From: Thermotoga sp. | GTDB lineage: Bacteria > Thermotogota > Thermotogae > B3-G13 | DNA: 7,192 nucleotides | Reading direction: 5' to 3' | Assembly: GCA_003641555.1 (NCBI GenBank) | Contig: QNAT01000060.1 | Coordinates: forward strand, 1 to 7,192 | In this document: positions 1 to 5,610 of the stretch, one piece after another | How the letters are laid out: every line of letters begins with the position of its first letter | Numbering within the stretch: position 1 is the stretch's first letter | Notes under the pieces: generated by a model | What the model was told of the DNA's origin: nothing | Databases searched by the model: none | Seen by the model: the letters and a program-made list of their open reading frames with translations, nothing else | Translations under genes and position numbers: made by a program

Positions 1-1
1 A

Positions 2-445
2 GTTGCAAAAAACATCTATACTGCTAGATACCTGTCATCCCAGTTCAAAAATCACAGTGTCATAAAAGAATATTATACAGTAGTTATAGGGAAGACAAGG
101 CAGAAACAGGGCAAAATAACAATACCGTTGGATGATAAAAGGGCGGTAACATATTATGAAGTATTAAAAGAATCCAATGAACTTTCTCTTTTAAGGGTAA
201 GAATAACAACAGGAAGAAAGCATCAGATAAGACGCCATCTTGCAGCTATATCTTGTCCTATCCTGGGGGATGATCTCTACGGAGACAGAAAGCAAAACAG
301 AGCATTGAAGAAGAAGTACAATTTCAAAGCCTATCTCCTTCATTGCAGTTCTATCACATTGGATATCCCGCAGAAAGGTGAAAAGACATTTACGATAAAA
401 CGAAAGTTCGAATATATCTTTCCTGAAACCCGTTCATCAGAGTAA
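2..445 (+). CDS. RluA-family RNA pseudouridine synthase, 3' part (5' end outside window)
   Basis: Reading the frame from base 2 gives 147 residues to a TAA stop. It opens with VAKN, the sequence that normally directly follows the HRLDxxTSGLL catalytic motif of RluA-type synthases, so the catalytic Asp should lie about a dozen residues beyond the left edge. Visible family features are IKEYYTVVIGK (residues 22-32), TGRKHQIRRHLA (about 70-81), CPILGDDLYGD (about 85-95) and a late LLHCSSITLDIP segment (about 112-123). Enzymes of this family isomerise uridine to pseudouridine in 23S rRNA or tRNA, in the cytoplasm. The fragment suits an RluC/RluD-like member, but the target site cannot be assigned. 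A TTG at 128 would give a shorter reading, but it falls inside the conserved fold and is not a start. No clear terminator follows the stop. Confidence 0.93.
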   Translation, partial: VAKNIYTARYLSSQFKNHSVIKEYYTVVIGKTRQKQGKITIPLDDKRAVTYYEVLKESNELSLLRVRITTGRKHQIRRHLAAISCPILGDDLYGDRKQNRALKKKYNFKAYLLHCSSITLDIPQKGEKTFTIKRKFEYIFPETRSSE

Positions 446-577
446 CTATTCAAGACCTGATCTCACTATCTCCAGGGGCGAACATTTGACTTTCGCAGTA
501 TAATCATTGATGTATTTATTCTACTATAAAAAGTGTATATTTACCCATGCTCATAAAAAGCATGATGCAGTCATTTC

Positions 578-603
578 GTAGGGACTGGTTTTTAAACCTG
601 TCC
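578..603 (+). repeat. REP-like palindromic unit 1
   Basis: The unit begins GTAGGGACTGGT and ends AACCTGTCC. GGAC (582-585) pairs with GTCC (600-603) and GGTTT (587-591) with AAACC (594-598), interrupted by one T-T mismatch, to give a compact hairpin. Its first 12 bases recur exactly at 6980-6991. Confidence 0.6.
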
Positions 604-647
604 AATGGGACGAAGTTCCATAATGCTATTCGACTTTGTCGAAATGG

Positions 648-674
648 GTAGAGACGTTGAAATTCTGTCCCTAC
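648..674 (+). repeat. REP-like palindromic unit 2
   Basis: GTAGAGAC (648-655) faces GTCCCTAC (667-674) with one mismatch across an 11-nt loop containing TGAAAT. Unit 3 (6980-7009) has the same order of arm, TGAAAT-containing loop and arm, so the two are homologous. The right arm can also pair with the left arm of unit 1 (578-585) as a perfect 8-bp outer stem. Confidence 0.6.
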
Positions 675-813
675 TCGATATGTGGATCAGTCCTGCAGGT
701 CGGGCCAGGTAAGCCACAGGGACAGAAACTGGAGATACACATGCCGAGAGCTATAAAGTATATTTATTTTTTAGAATGAAGTAAGTATATGATACAATTT
801 TATGGTGTTAAAT

Positions 814-1752
814 ATGTTTGATGTTGTATGCACAGGAGAAATTCTCATAGATTTCATATCTCTGGAATCAGGTAAGAAGTTAAAGGATGTAAGGCAATTC
901 CAGAAAAATGCTGGCGGTTCTGTTGCCAATGTGGCAGTTTCACTCTCAAAACTCGGGGTTAAAACTGCATTTTGCGGCAAAGTGAGTACCGACAATTTTG
1001 GAGACTATTTAATAGAAACCTTGGAGAAAAATGGCGTTGATACAACGTTAACGATTAGAGATGCGTTAACCAAAACTTGTCTGGCATTCGTGTCTATAGA
1101 CCCGGAAGGGAATCCAGATTTTGAGTTCTTCGATGAAAAGGCTTCCTACTCTTTTCTCCACATCGATGAAGTTGATCTGAATGCCTTTGAGAGAAGCAAA
1201 TTATATCATTTTGGTTCTATACCTCTACTGAAGTCTCCTACATCTGAAACTCTTATTGCACTTCTCGATAGGGCTAAATCTGCTGGCATGTTGGCTACTT
1301 TCGATCCGAATATTCGTCCAAAGCTCATAAAGAATAGAAATGAATATATGAAACTATTCAAATACATTTTACCTAAAGTGGATGTGGTCAAGATGAGCGA
1401 TCAGGATCTTCACTACATATTTCCCAATTTGACGATCGAAAAAGCGGCTGAAAAATTATACGATTACGGTGAACGACTCCTGGTGATAACTCTTGGTAAT
1501 GAAGGATGTCTTGCTATATGTGATGGTCAAACTTTTAAAGTCCCTGCATATAAGGTAAGAGTTGTGGACACAACAGGTTGTGGAGATGCCTTTATGGGTG
1601 GTTTGATATATGGTATTATCAACAACGGGTTTGAGAATATCGACGAAACGCTTTCTTTTGCTAATGCTGCAGCCGCTCTTGTTGCTACTCGAAAAGGGGC
1701 TATTCTTTCTATGCCAACATTGAAAGAGATAGAAAAGTTCCTCCGATTTTGA
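814..1752 (+). CDS. PfkB/ribokinase-family sugar kinase (fructokinase-like)
   Basis: The 312-residue product is the usual length for cytoplasmic carbohydrate kinases that transfer ATP phosphate to a sugar hydroxyl. Order of motifs: GEILIDFI near the N-terminus (about 8-15), the PfkB signature NAGGSVANVAVSLSKLG (32-48), FDPNIRP (163-169), KMSDQDL (193-199), VITLGNEG (224-231), and the nucleotide/anion-hole motif DTTGCGDAF (252-260) whose Asp258 is the expected catalytic base. The best family fit is fructokinase-like, but the substrate cannot be read from sequence and no sugar operon surrounds it. I chose ATG 814 because GGTG lies 6 nt upstream and family members start just before the first beta strand; an in-frame ATG at 802 would add MVLN but lacks a ribosome site. 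It is convergent with the hydrolase gene, with 4 bp between stops, and no intrinsic terminator lies between them. Confidence 0.93.
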   Translation: MFDVVCTGEILIDFISLESGKKLKDVRQFQKNAGGSVANVAVSLSKLGVKTAFCGKVSTDNFGDYLIETLEKNGVDTTLTIRDALTKTCLAFVSIDPEGNPDFEFFDEKASYSFLHIDEVDLNAFERSKLYHFGSIPLLKSPTSETLIALLDRAKSAGMLATFDPNIRPKLIKNRNEYMKLFKYILPKVDVVKMSDQDLHYIFPNLTIEKAAEKLYDYGERLLVITLGNEGCLAICDGQTFKVPAYKVRVVDTTGCGDAFMGGLIYGIINNGFENIDETLSFANAAAALVATRKGAILSMPTLKEIEKFLRF

Positions 1753-1756
1753 ACTC

Positions 1757-2587
1757 CTATGTGTATTTAACCGCTTTCTTCTTATTATATTTCAAATAAA
1801 ATAGAACTTTTAAATTAGATACAAAAAGTTCGGGAAAACCCAGATTGGACATTTCAGAAATACCTTTGAGCTTTGATATCTTATCGATATCACTCTCTTG
1901 TTCTATCTCTTTCATTATTTTCTCTAAGGTCAAGAAGTAATTCAACATGGCATCCGTTTCTTCAACATCACAGATGTTTCCATGCCCTGGTACTATGTAT
2001 TCAGGATATAACTTGCGTATATTCAATATCGCCCTTTTCCAATTTTCTATATTAGAATCTTTACATATTTGAGGATGTAGACCAGCAAAGATCAAATCTC
2101 CGGAGAAGACAATATTGTCTGGTTCAATAAAGGCATAAGAAGAATCAGGAGTATGCCCCCCCGTGTGAACGAAGATCAATCGCTTATCACCAAAGGTAAA
2201 GGTCTTTTTTCTATTGAAAGTTATACTCGGTAAAACTACATGTACATCCTTTAAAAGGGGGATTAAATCTTCATCCTTACCCATATATTCATTCACATAA
2301 GAATCACTTATAGAATGCAAAATTTCAAGTGTTTTTGCACTTGCAATCACAGGTGCGTTGAATATTTCATTCCCAAAGATATGCTCACCATGATAATGAG
2401 TATTGAATACATAAATGATAGGTTCAGATGTTATTATGTGGATATTGTCCAGAATCTCTTTTGCCTTTGATGGAAATAGTGTGGTGTCTATTACAATGAC
2501 CCCTTCGTTCGTTATCACAAAACCACAATTTGCACCCCCTTTGTTTCCTGTAATGGCATAAACATTTCTTCCCAACTCACGTAACAT
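1757..2587 (-). CDS. Metallo-beta-lactamase-fold metal-dependent hydrolase
   Basis: The 276-residue protein has the MBL-fold metal-binding set in order: NTHYHGEH (62-69; His64, His66, Glu68, His69), HTGGH (His145), FSGD (bridging Asp164) and VPGHG (His202). The spacing is that of single-domain SoxH/beta-lactamase-like hydrolases that bind two Zn or Fe ions. The substrate is unknown; thioesters, phosphoesters and lactones are all possible in this superfamily. The canonical HxHxDH motif carries Glu in place of Asp at position 68. The extra C-terminal helices after about residue 212 hold a charged, possibly coiled stretch (LEKIMKEIEQESDIDK). There is no signal peptide, so it is likely cytoplasmic. 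ATG 2587 is preferred over TTG 2590 because AGGAGG (minus strand, 2600-2595) stands 7 nt before it. It is divergent from the MarR operon and convergent with the kinase. Confidence 0.9.
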   Translation of the reverse strand: MLRELGRNVYAITGNKGGANCGFVITNEGVIVIDTTLFPSKAKEILDNIHIITSEPIIYVFNTHYHGEHIFGNEIFNAPVIASAKTLEILHSISDSYVNEYMGKDEDLIPLLKDVHVVLPSITFNRKKTFTFGDKRLIFVHTGGHTPDSSYAFIEPDNIVFSGDLIFAGLHPQICKDSNIENWKRAILNIRKLYPEYIVPGHGNICDVEETDAMLNYFLTLEKIMKEIEQESDIDKISKLKGISEMSNLGFPELFVSNLKVLFYLKYNKKKAVKYT

Positions 2588-2751
2588 CAAAAAACCTCCT
2601 CATAGGACGAAATATTATCCAACTATTATATATTTCTATATCAGGGGAGCATTATACCTTTATCACCATAGTGGGGGTTAGCCACAGAGAAGCATCGATG
2701 TTGGATGAGTAAATGCATGGATGGGTAATGCTAATTCATAGCCGATATAAT

Positions 2752-2761
2752 TTAACGTTAA
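2752..2761. promoter_or_regulatory. Perfect palindrome TTAACGTTAA in the divergent intergenic region
   Basis: A perfect 10-bp palindrome sits between the divergent hydrolase and MarR genes, about 40 bp upstream of the MarR -35. It could be a second regulator site, but a short AT-rich palindrome can arise by chance. The rest of 2588-2751 shows only AT-rich DNA and scattered TATAAT-like hexamers without convincing -35 partners. Confidence 0.25.
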
Positions 2762-2801
2762 CACCTATCGAGTCTTGTAATAATTAAATTCTGGAAAGTA
2801 C

Positions 2802-2830
2802 TTGATAATTTCAATCCGATATGGTATAGT
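2802..2830 (+). promoter_or_regulatory. Sigma-70-type promoter of the MarR-ABC operon
   Basis: TTGATA (2802-2807) and TATAGT (2825-2830) are separated by exactly 17 bp, each one or two bases from consensus. The predicted transcription start is near 2837, giving a 5' leader of about 47 nt before the ATG at 2884. It is the best promoter in the window. Confidence 0.75.
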
Positions 2831-2833
2831 GTT

Positions 2834-2857
2834 AAACAGTTAATAATTAAACTGTTT
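2834..2857. promoter_or_regulatory. Near-palindromic operator, probable MarR autoregulatory site
   Basis: AAACAGTT (2834-2841) and AACTGTTT (2850-2857) are perfect inverted arms, and the middle holds the odd palindrome TTAATAATTAA (2840-2850). Allowing one unpaired A, the arms extend to 11 bp each. The site begins 4 bp after the -10 box and covers the predicted start of transcription, where a bound dimer would block RNA polymerase. Size and placement suit winged-helix MarR dimers, and the first gene downstream encodes one. Binding itself is inferred. Confidence 0.7.
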
Positions 2858-2883
2858 GTAATCAAACCATCGGAGGTGGGTAG

Positions 2884-3342
2884 ATGAATGAACGAGAAAC
2901 AAAAGTAGAAAAGATATTAGATGGCCTATTCAGAGAAATTCCCCATCTTATGAAGAATTTTCATCGATCTATGGATAAAATATTTGGATTGAATAAGAGT
3001 CAGATAATGGTATTTTCTCTTTTGCACAGGGGAAAAAAGGGGTTGAAGGAGATAAGCGAGCAATCTCACATAAGTAAAGGAATGCTTTCCGTAGCAGTTC
3101 AATCCCTCGTTGAAAAAGGCTATGTACAGCGAGTTGAAGACAAAAACGATAGGAGAAGAAATATATTAACGGTAACTTCCAGGGGTGAAAAACTCATAGG
3201 AGAAATCGAAGAGAAGATCAAGAGATATGTGAAAGATAATCTTTACATATTGAGTGATGAAGAATTGGATACACTTATAAGGGCAATCGAGATCTTCAAG
3301 AAAATTAGTAAAAATATAACAAATAAACAAAGAAGGAGATGA
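2884..3342 (+). CDS. MarR-family winged helix-turn-helix transcriptional regulator
   Basis: The 152-residue protein has standard MarR length and layout. N-terminal helices for dimerisation (about 1-35) lead to a winged HTH (about 36-105): LNKSQIMVFSLLHRG, then LKEISEQSHISKGMLSVAVQSLVEKGYVQR as helix-turn-recognition helix, then the wing with DRRRNILTVTSRG, where the D-x-R pattern is the MarR wing hallmark. A C-terminal helix pair (LSDEELDTLIRAIEIFKKI) completes the dimer interface. Start ATG 2884 follows GGAGGTGG at 2872-2879. It is the first gene of an operon with an ABC exporter, the classic context for a ligand-relieved repressor of efflux genes, and a palindrome overlaps its own promoter. 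The basic tail (NKQRRR) ends in the leader of the ATPase gene. The ligand is unknown. Confidence 0.93.
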   Translation: MNERETKVEKILDGLFREIPHLMKNFHRSMDKIFGLNKSQIMVFSLLHRGKKGLKEISEQSHISKGMLSVAVQSLVEKGYVQRVEDKNDRRRNILTVTSRGEKLIGEIEEKIKRYVKDNLYILSDEELDTLIRAIEIFKKISKNITNKQRRR

Positions 3343-3347
3343 TTTTT

Positions 3348-4343
3348 ATGGAAGCAATAAGGGCTGAAGGGCTTACAAAGCAATTTAAAGATGTTCTCGC
3401 AGTGGATCAGGTTAGTTTTGTAGTGAAAGAAGGTGAAATATTTGGCTTTTTAGGACCAAATGGTGCCGGAAAATCCACCACGATAAGGATGCTCGCTACA
3501 TTAACCCTTCCTACAAAAGGTACTGCTTATGTGAACGGAAAGGATGTGGTAAAAGAATCTGATGAAGTGAGAAAAAGCATCGGATTGGTCTCTGAAAAGA
3601 TGATTCTTTATGACAGGCTCACTGCCTACGAGAATTTGAGACTCTTCGGAAATCTCTATCATCTTCCATCTAAGAGGTTAAATGAAAAGATAGAGGAATT
3701 TCTGAAACTGGTTGATATGTGGAGATGGAAGGACCACAGGGTCGAGACCTTCTCTACAGGAATGAAGCAAAGAGTGAATGTCATACGTGCTCTCCTTCAC
3801 TCCCCAAAGGTCTTATTCCTTGATGAACCAACTCTGGGACTTGATCCACAAACCACTCGTGCAATAAGAGAATTCATATTAAAGGTAAATGATATGGGTA
3901 CAACGGTGATCCTCACAACTCACATAATGAGTGAGGCAGATGCTGTATGCCAGGAAATAGGAATAATAGACCATGGAAAGATCGTGGCGTTGGATACCCC
4001 AAGAAATCTGAAGAAGAATATAAAAAGCGATGATGTGGAGATAATTGAGGTAGAATTCATCACTCTTTTCACGGATATGCTGAATACACTTCAAAACACA
4101 CATGGGATAGATAAGGTCATTCAACTGGATGCGAACAATCTTCGTCTTCATCTCAAAAAAGACTTCGGTTTGCGAAGTTTGATGAAGGTTCTATCTCCCT
4201 GGAGTGATGGCATAAGAGCATTAAATACACTCGAACCCACTCTCGAAGATGTGTTCATAAAATTGACGGGACACGAAATGAGAGATCAAGCATCCAAAAA
4301 AGCGAAGAAGAGCTTTGCAGGGGCGGGTGCCCATAGATTTTAA
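3348..4343 (+). CDS. ABC-2 type exporter ATP-binding protein (DrrA/NatA-like)
   Basis: The 331-residue protein has one nucleotide-binding domain: Walker A GPNGAGKST (36-44), signature FSTGMKQR (135-142, an STG variant common in this subfamily), Walker B VLFLDEP with catalytic Glu160 (155-161), D-loop GLDP (164-167) and the switch His192. The Q-loop position reads VSEKMILYDRLT, with Glu83 where Gln is usual. The C-terminal part ends in LEPTLEDVFIKLTG, typical of drug or lipid exporter ATPases of the DrrA type, then a 17-residue Lys/Ala-rich tail. ATG 3348 is chosen because AAGGAG (3333-3338) lies 9 nt upstream; the earlier ATG 3339 abuts the Shine-Dalgarno and overlaps the MarR stop. It powers the permease encoded 13 bp downstream and acts at the inner face of the membrane. 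The cargo is unknown. Confidence 0.94.
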   Translation: MEAIRAEGLTKQFKDVLAVDQVSFVVKEGEIFGFLGPNGAGKSTTIRMLATLTLPTKGTAYVNGKDVVKESDEVRKSIGLVSEKMILYDRLTAYENLRLFGNLYHLPSKRLNEKIEEFLKLVDMWRWKDHRVETFSTGMKQRVNVIRALLHSPKVLFLDEPTLGLDPQTTRAIREFILKVNDMGTTVILTTHIMSEADAVCQEIGIIDHGKIVALDTPRNLKKNIKSDDVEIIEVEFITLFTDMLNTLQNTHGIDKVIQLDANNLRLHLKKDFGLRSLMKVLSPWSDGIRALNTLEPTLEDVFIKLTGHEMRDQASKKAKKSFAGAGAHRF

Positions 4344-4356
4344 CGGAGGTGAAAAA

Positions 4357-5517
4357 ATGAATTTGATAAGAGATGCGTTTCATATTGGTGTGACAGATCT
4401 GAGACACTTTTTCCGGTCCAGGATGGCATTGGTATCTTTCATAGTGATGCCTGTATTCATGATGCTCATGATGGGATACATCTTTCCAAGTGACAATTCC
4501 ATCAAAGGATTAAAAATAGGAATTGTGTTCGAAGACAATGGTATATTTGCGAACATGATAAAATCCCAGTTCGAAAAGTATTCAGAGAAATATGGCAGTT
4601 TTGTAGAACTATCCTCTCGTCAGAAAGGTATAGATGAAATCAAAGAAGGAAAATTGGTAGGCTTTTTCATTATACCAAAGGGTTTTTCGGGTGATATACT
4701 GGCAGGGCACAAGACAACCATGATCCTGGTTCCAGATCAGACGAATCCCCAACTCGATATGGCAGTAGAACAAATGGGCAGTGAAATGGTGAGAAAGATG
4801 TCTGCCCGGATAGGGAAAGAGAATCTGATAAGGTTTGCAAAAGTAAAGGGAGATGCATTCAAATTTCTTGATCCCATTTCTTTCCGGACAGAAGGGATAG
4901 TGAAAGGGAAGACATCTTATTTCGATTTCATGGCACCGGGAGTAATGGCTATGGTAGCCGTGATGTCTGTTATGAATGGTCTGGGTGTGGCAATAGCAAG
5001 GGATAAAGAAATGGGTACCCTGGATGGGTTACTCGTGTCTCCCATATCACGTGGATCAATAGTCATCGGAAAGATCTTTGCCCAAACCATACGAGGCATA
5101 CTTCAGGCTTCAATAATACTCCTTTTAGCGATATTGCTCTTTGGGGTAACCGTACATGGTTCTATATCACTTACTTTCTTCCTCTTGATACTCGGTATAT
5201 TCAGCTTCATAGGCGGAGGAATAATCTTAACTGCAATGGCTCCCGATCAAGAAACGGGAATGCTTCTAATGACAACCGTTACATTCCCCATGCTCTTTCT
5301 CTCAGGGGTATTCTTCCCAATTCAGCAGATGCCAGGATTCATGCAGGTCATCTCCAAATTCTTTCCCTTGACCTATGCGGCTTCGGCACTCAGAAAGGTG
5401 ATGATTCTGGGAGCAAGCATCCAACAAGTTATGCCTGAAATAGGTATGCTTTTGTTATTTGCAGTAATAACTATGGGAGCGGCATTACCCCTATTTGGGA
5501 AATTGGTTACGGATTGA
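4357..5517 (+). CDS. ABC-2 type transporter permease (YhhJ/DrrB-like)
   Basis: The 386-residue membrane protein has the ABC2_membrane_3 layout. TM1 (about 22-43) is followed by a large extracytoplasmic domain (about 45-188), then five clustered helices at about 190-214, 248-266, 270-294, 303-323 and 358-380. Family motifs are RDKEMGTLDGLLVSPISR (215-232, the cytoplasmic coupling segment), LFLSGVFFPIQQMP (313-326) and PLTYAASALR (337-346). With the upstream ATPase it would form a homodimeric exporter for drugs, lipids or similar amphiphiles. ATG 4357 is preceded by GGAGGTG at 4345-4351; a longer TTG start at 4315 would overlap the ATPase gene and add a non-conserved segment. Last gene of the operon: a strong stem-loop begins 30 bp after the stop. 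Confidence 0.93.
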   Translation: MNLIRDAFHIGVTDLRHFFRSRMALVSFIVMPVFMMLMMGYIFPSDNSIKGLKIGIVFEDNGIFANMIKSQFEKYSEKYGSFVELSSRQKGIDEIKEGKLVGFFIIPKGFSGDILAGHKTTMILVPDQTNPQLDMAVEQMGSEMVRKMSARIGKENLIRFAKVKGDAFKFLDPISFRTEGIVKGKTSYFDFMAPGVMAMVAVMSVMNGLGVAIARDKEMGTLDGLLVSPISRGSIVIGKIFAQTIRGILQASIILLLAILLFGVTVHGSISLTFFLLILGIFSFIGGGIILTAMAPDQETGMLLMTTVTFPMLFLSGVFFPIQQMPGFMQVISKFFPLTYAASALRKVMILGASIQQVMPEIGMLLLFAVITMGAALPLFGKLVTD

Positions 5518-5547
5518 AATTGCCCTGAGAGACATAGAGAAAGACAC

Positions 5548-5581
5548 CGAGGATAATTATAATGTTGTATAATTATCCTCG
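5548..5581 (+). terminator. Perfect 14-bp stem-loop ending the MarR-ABC operon
   Basis: CGAGGATAATTATA (5548-5561) and TATAATTATCCTCG (5568-5581) pair perfectly around a 6-nt loop (ATGTTG). The stem is GC-rich at its base only, and the following run (ATATTTATATTTC) is U-rich but broken by A residues, so it would be a leaky terminator or a 3'-end stabiliser. It lies 30 bp after the permease stop and 29 bp before the cinA start, so read-through into cinA is possible. No convincing separate cinA promoter is visible in the gap. Confidence 0.7.
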
Positions 5582-5610
5582 ATATTTATATTTCAAAAGG
5601 AGGATATGTA

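Larger units (their letters stand above)
510..790. mobile_element. Palindrome-rich intergenic element with imperfect terminal inverted repeats (MITE-like)
   Basis: This fills most of the 446-813 gap, where I see no gene. The left end (510-532) and right end (768-790) are inverted copies matching at about 16 of 23 positions. The right end matches the inverted left end of the second copy (near 6914-6936) better, at 19 of 23. Nested inside are several inverted repeats: CATGCT/AGCATG (546-551/559-564), GTAGGGAC/GTCCCTAC (578-585/667-674), TTCGAC/GTCGAA with a 3-nt loop (629-634/638-643) and TTCTGTCCCT/AGGGACAGAA (663-672/718-727). There is no ORF, so any movement would depend on an enzyme encoded elsewhere. 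No target-site duplication is clear. It could instead be a compound array of REP-like palindromes. Direct sight of the repeats is firm; the mobile-element label is inference. Confidence 0.5.

Noticed and set aside
469..498. CAGGGGCGAAC stretch resembling the start of another dispersed palindrome.
   Set aside because: The matching right arm is missing; only GCGA/TCGC can pair, which is too short to call.
546..564. CATGCT/AGCATG hairpin considered as the terminator of the pseudouridine synthase gene.
   Set aside because: Only 6 bp with no U-run after it, about 100 bp past the stop, and it lies within the dispersed repeat element.
446..801. CRISPR array or tRNA in the left non-coding stretch.
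   Set aside because: No regularly spaced identical repeats and no cloverleaf or CCA-type end; the palindromes are irregular in size and spacing.
2651..2656. Perfect minus-strand TATAAT upstream of the hydrolase gene, and another at 2625-2630.
   Set aside because: Neither has a recognisable -35 at 16-18 bp or an extended -10 TG, and the region is so AT-rich that such hexamers are expected. One may be real, but I cannot choose.
4315..4356. Longer permease reading starting at TTG 4315.
   Set aside because: The GGAGGTG site correctly spaced before ATG 4357 and the family N-terminus favour the shorter start; the extra residues overlap the ATPase gene.
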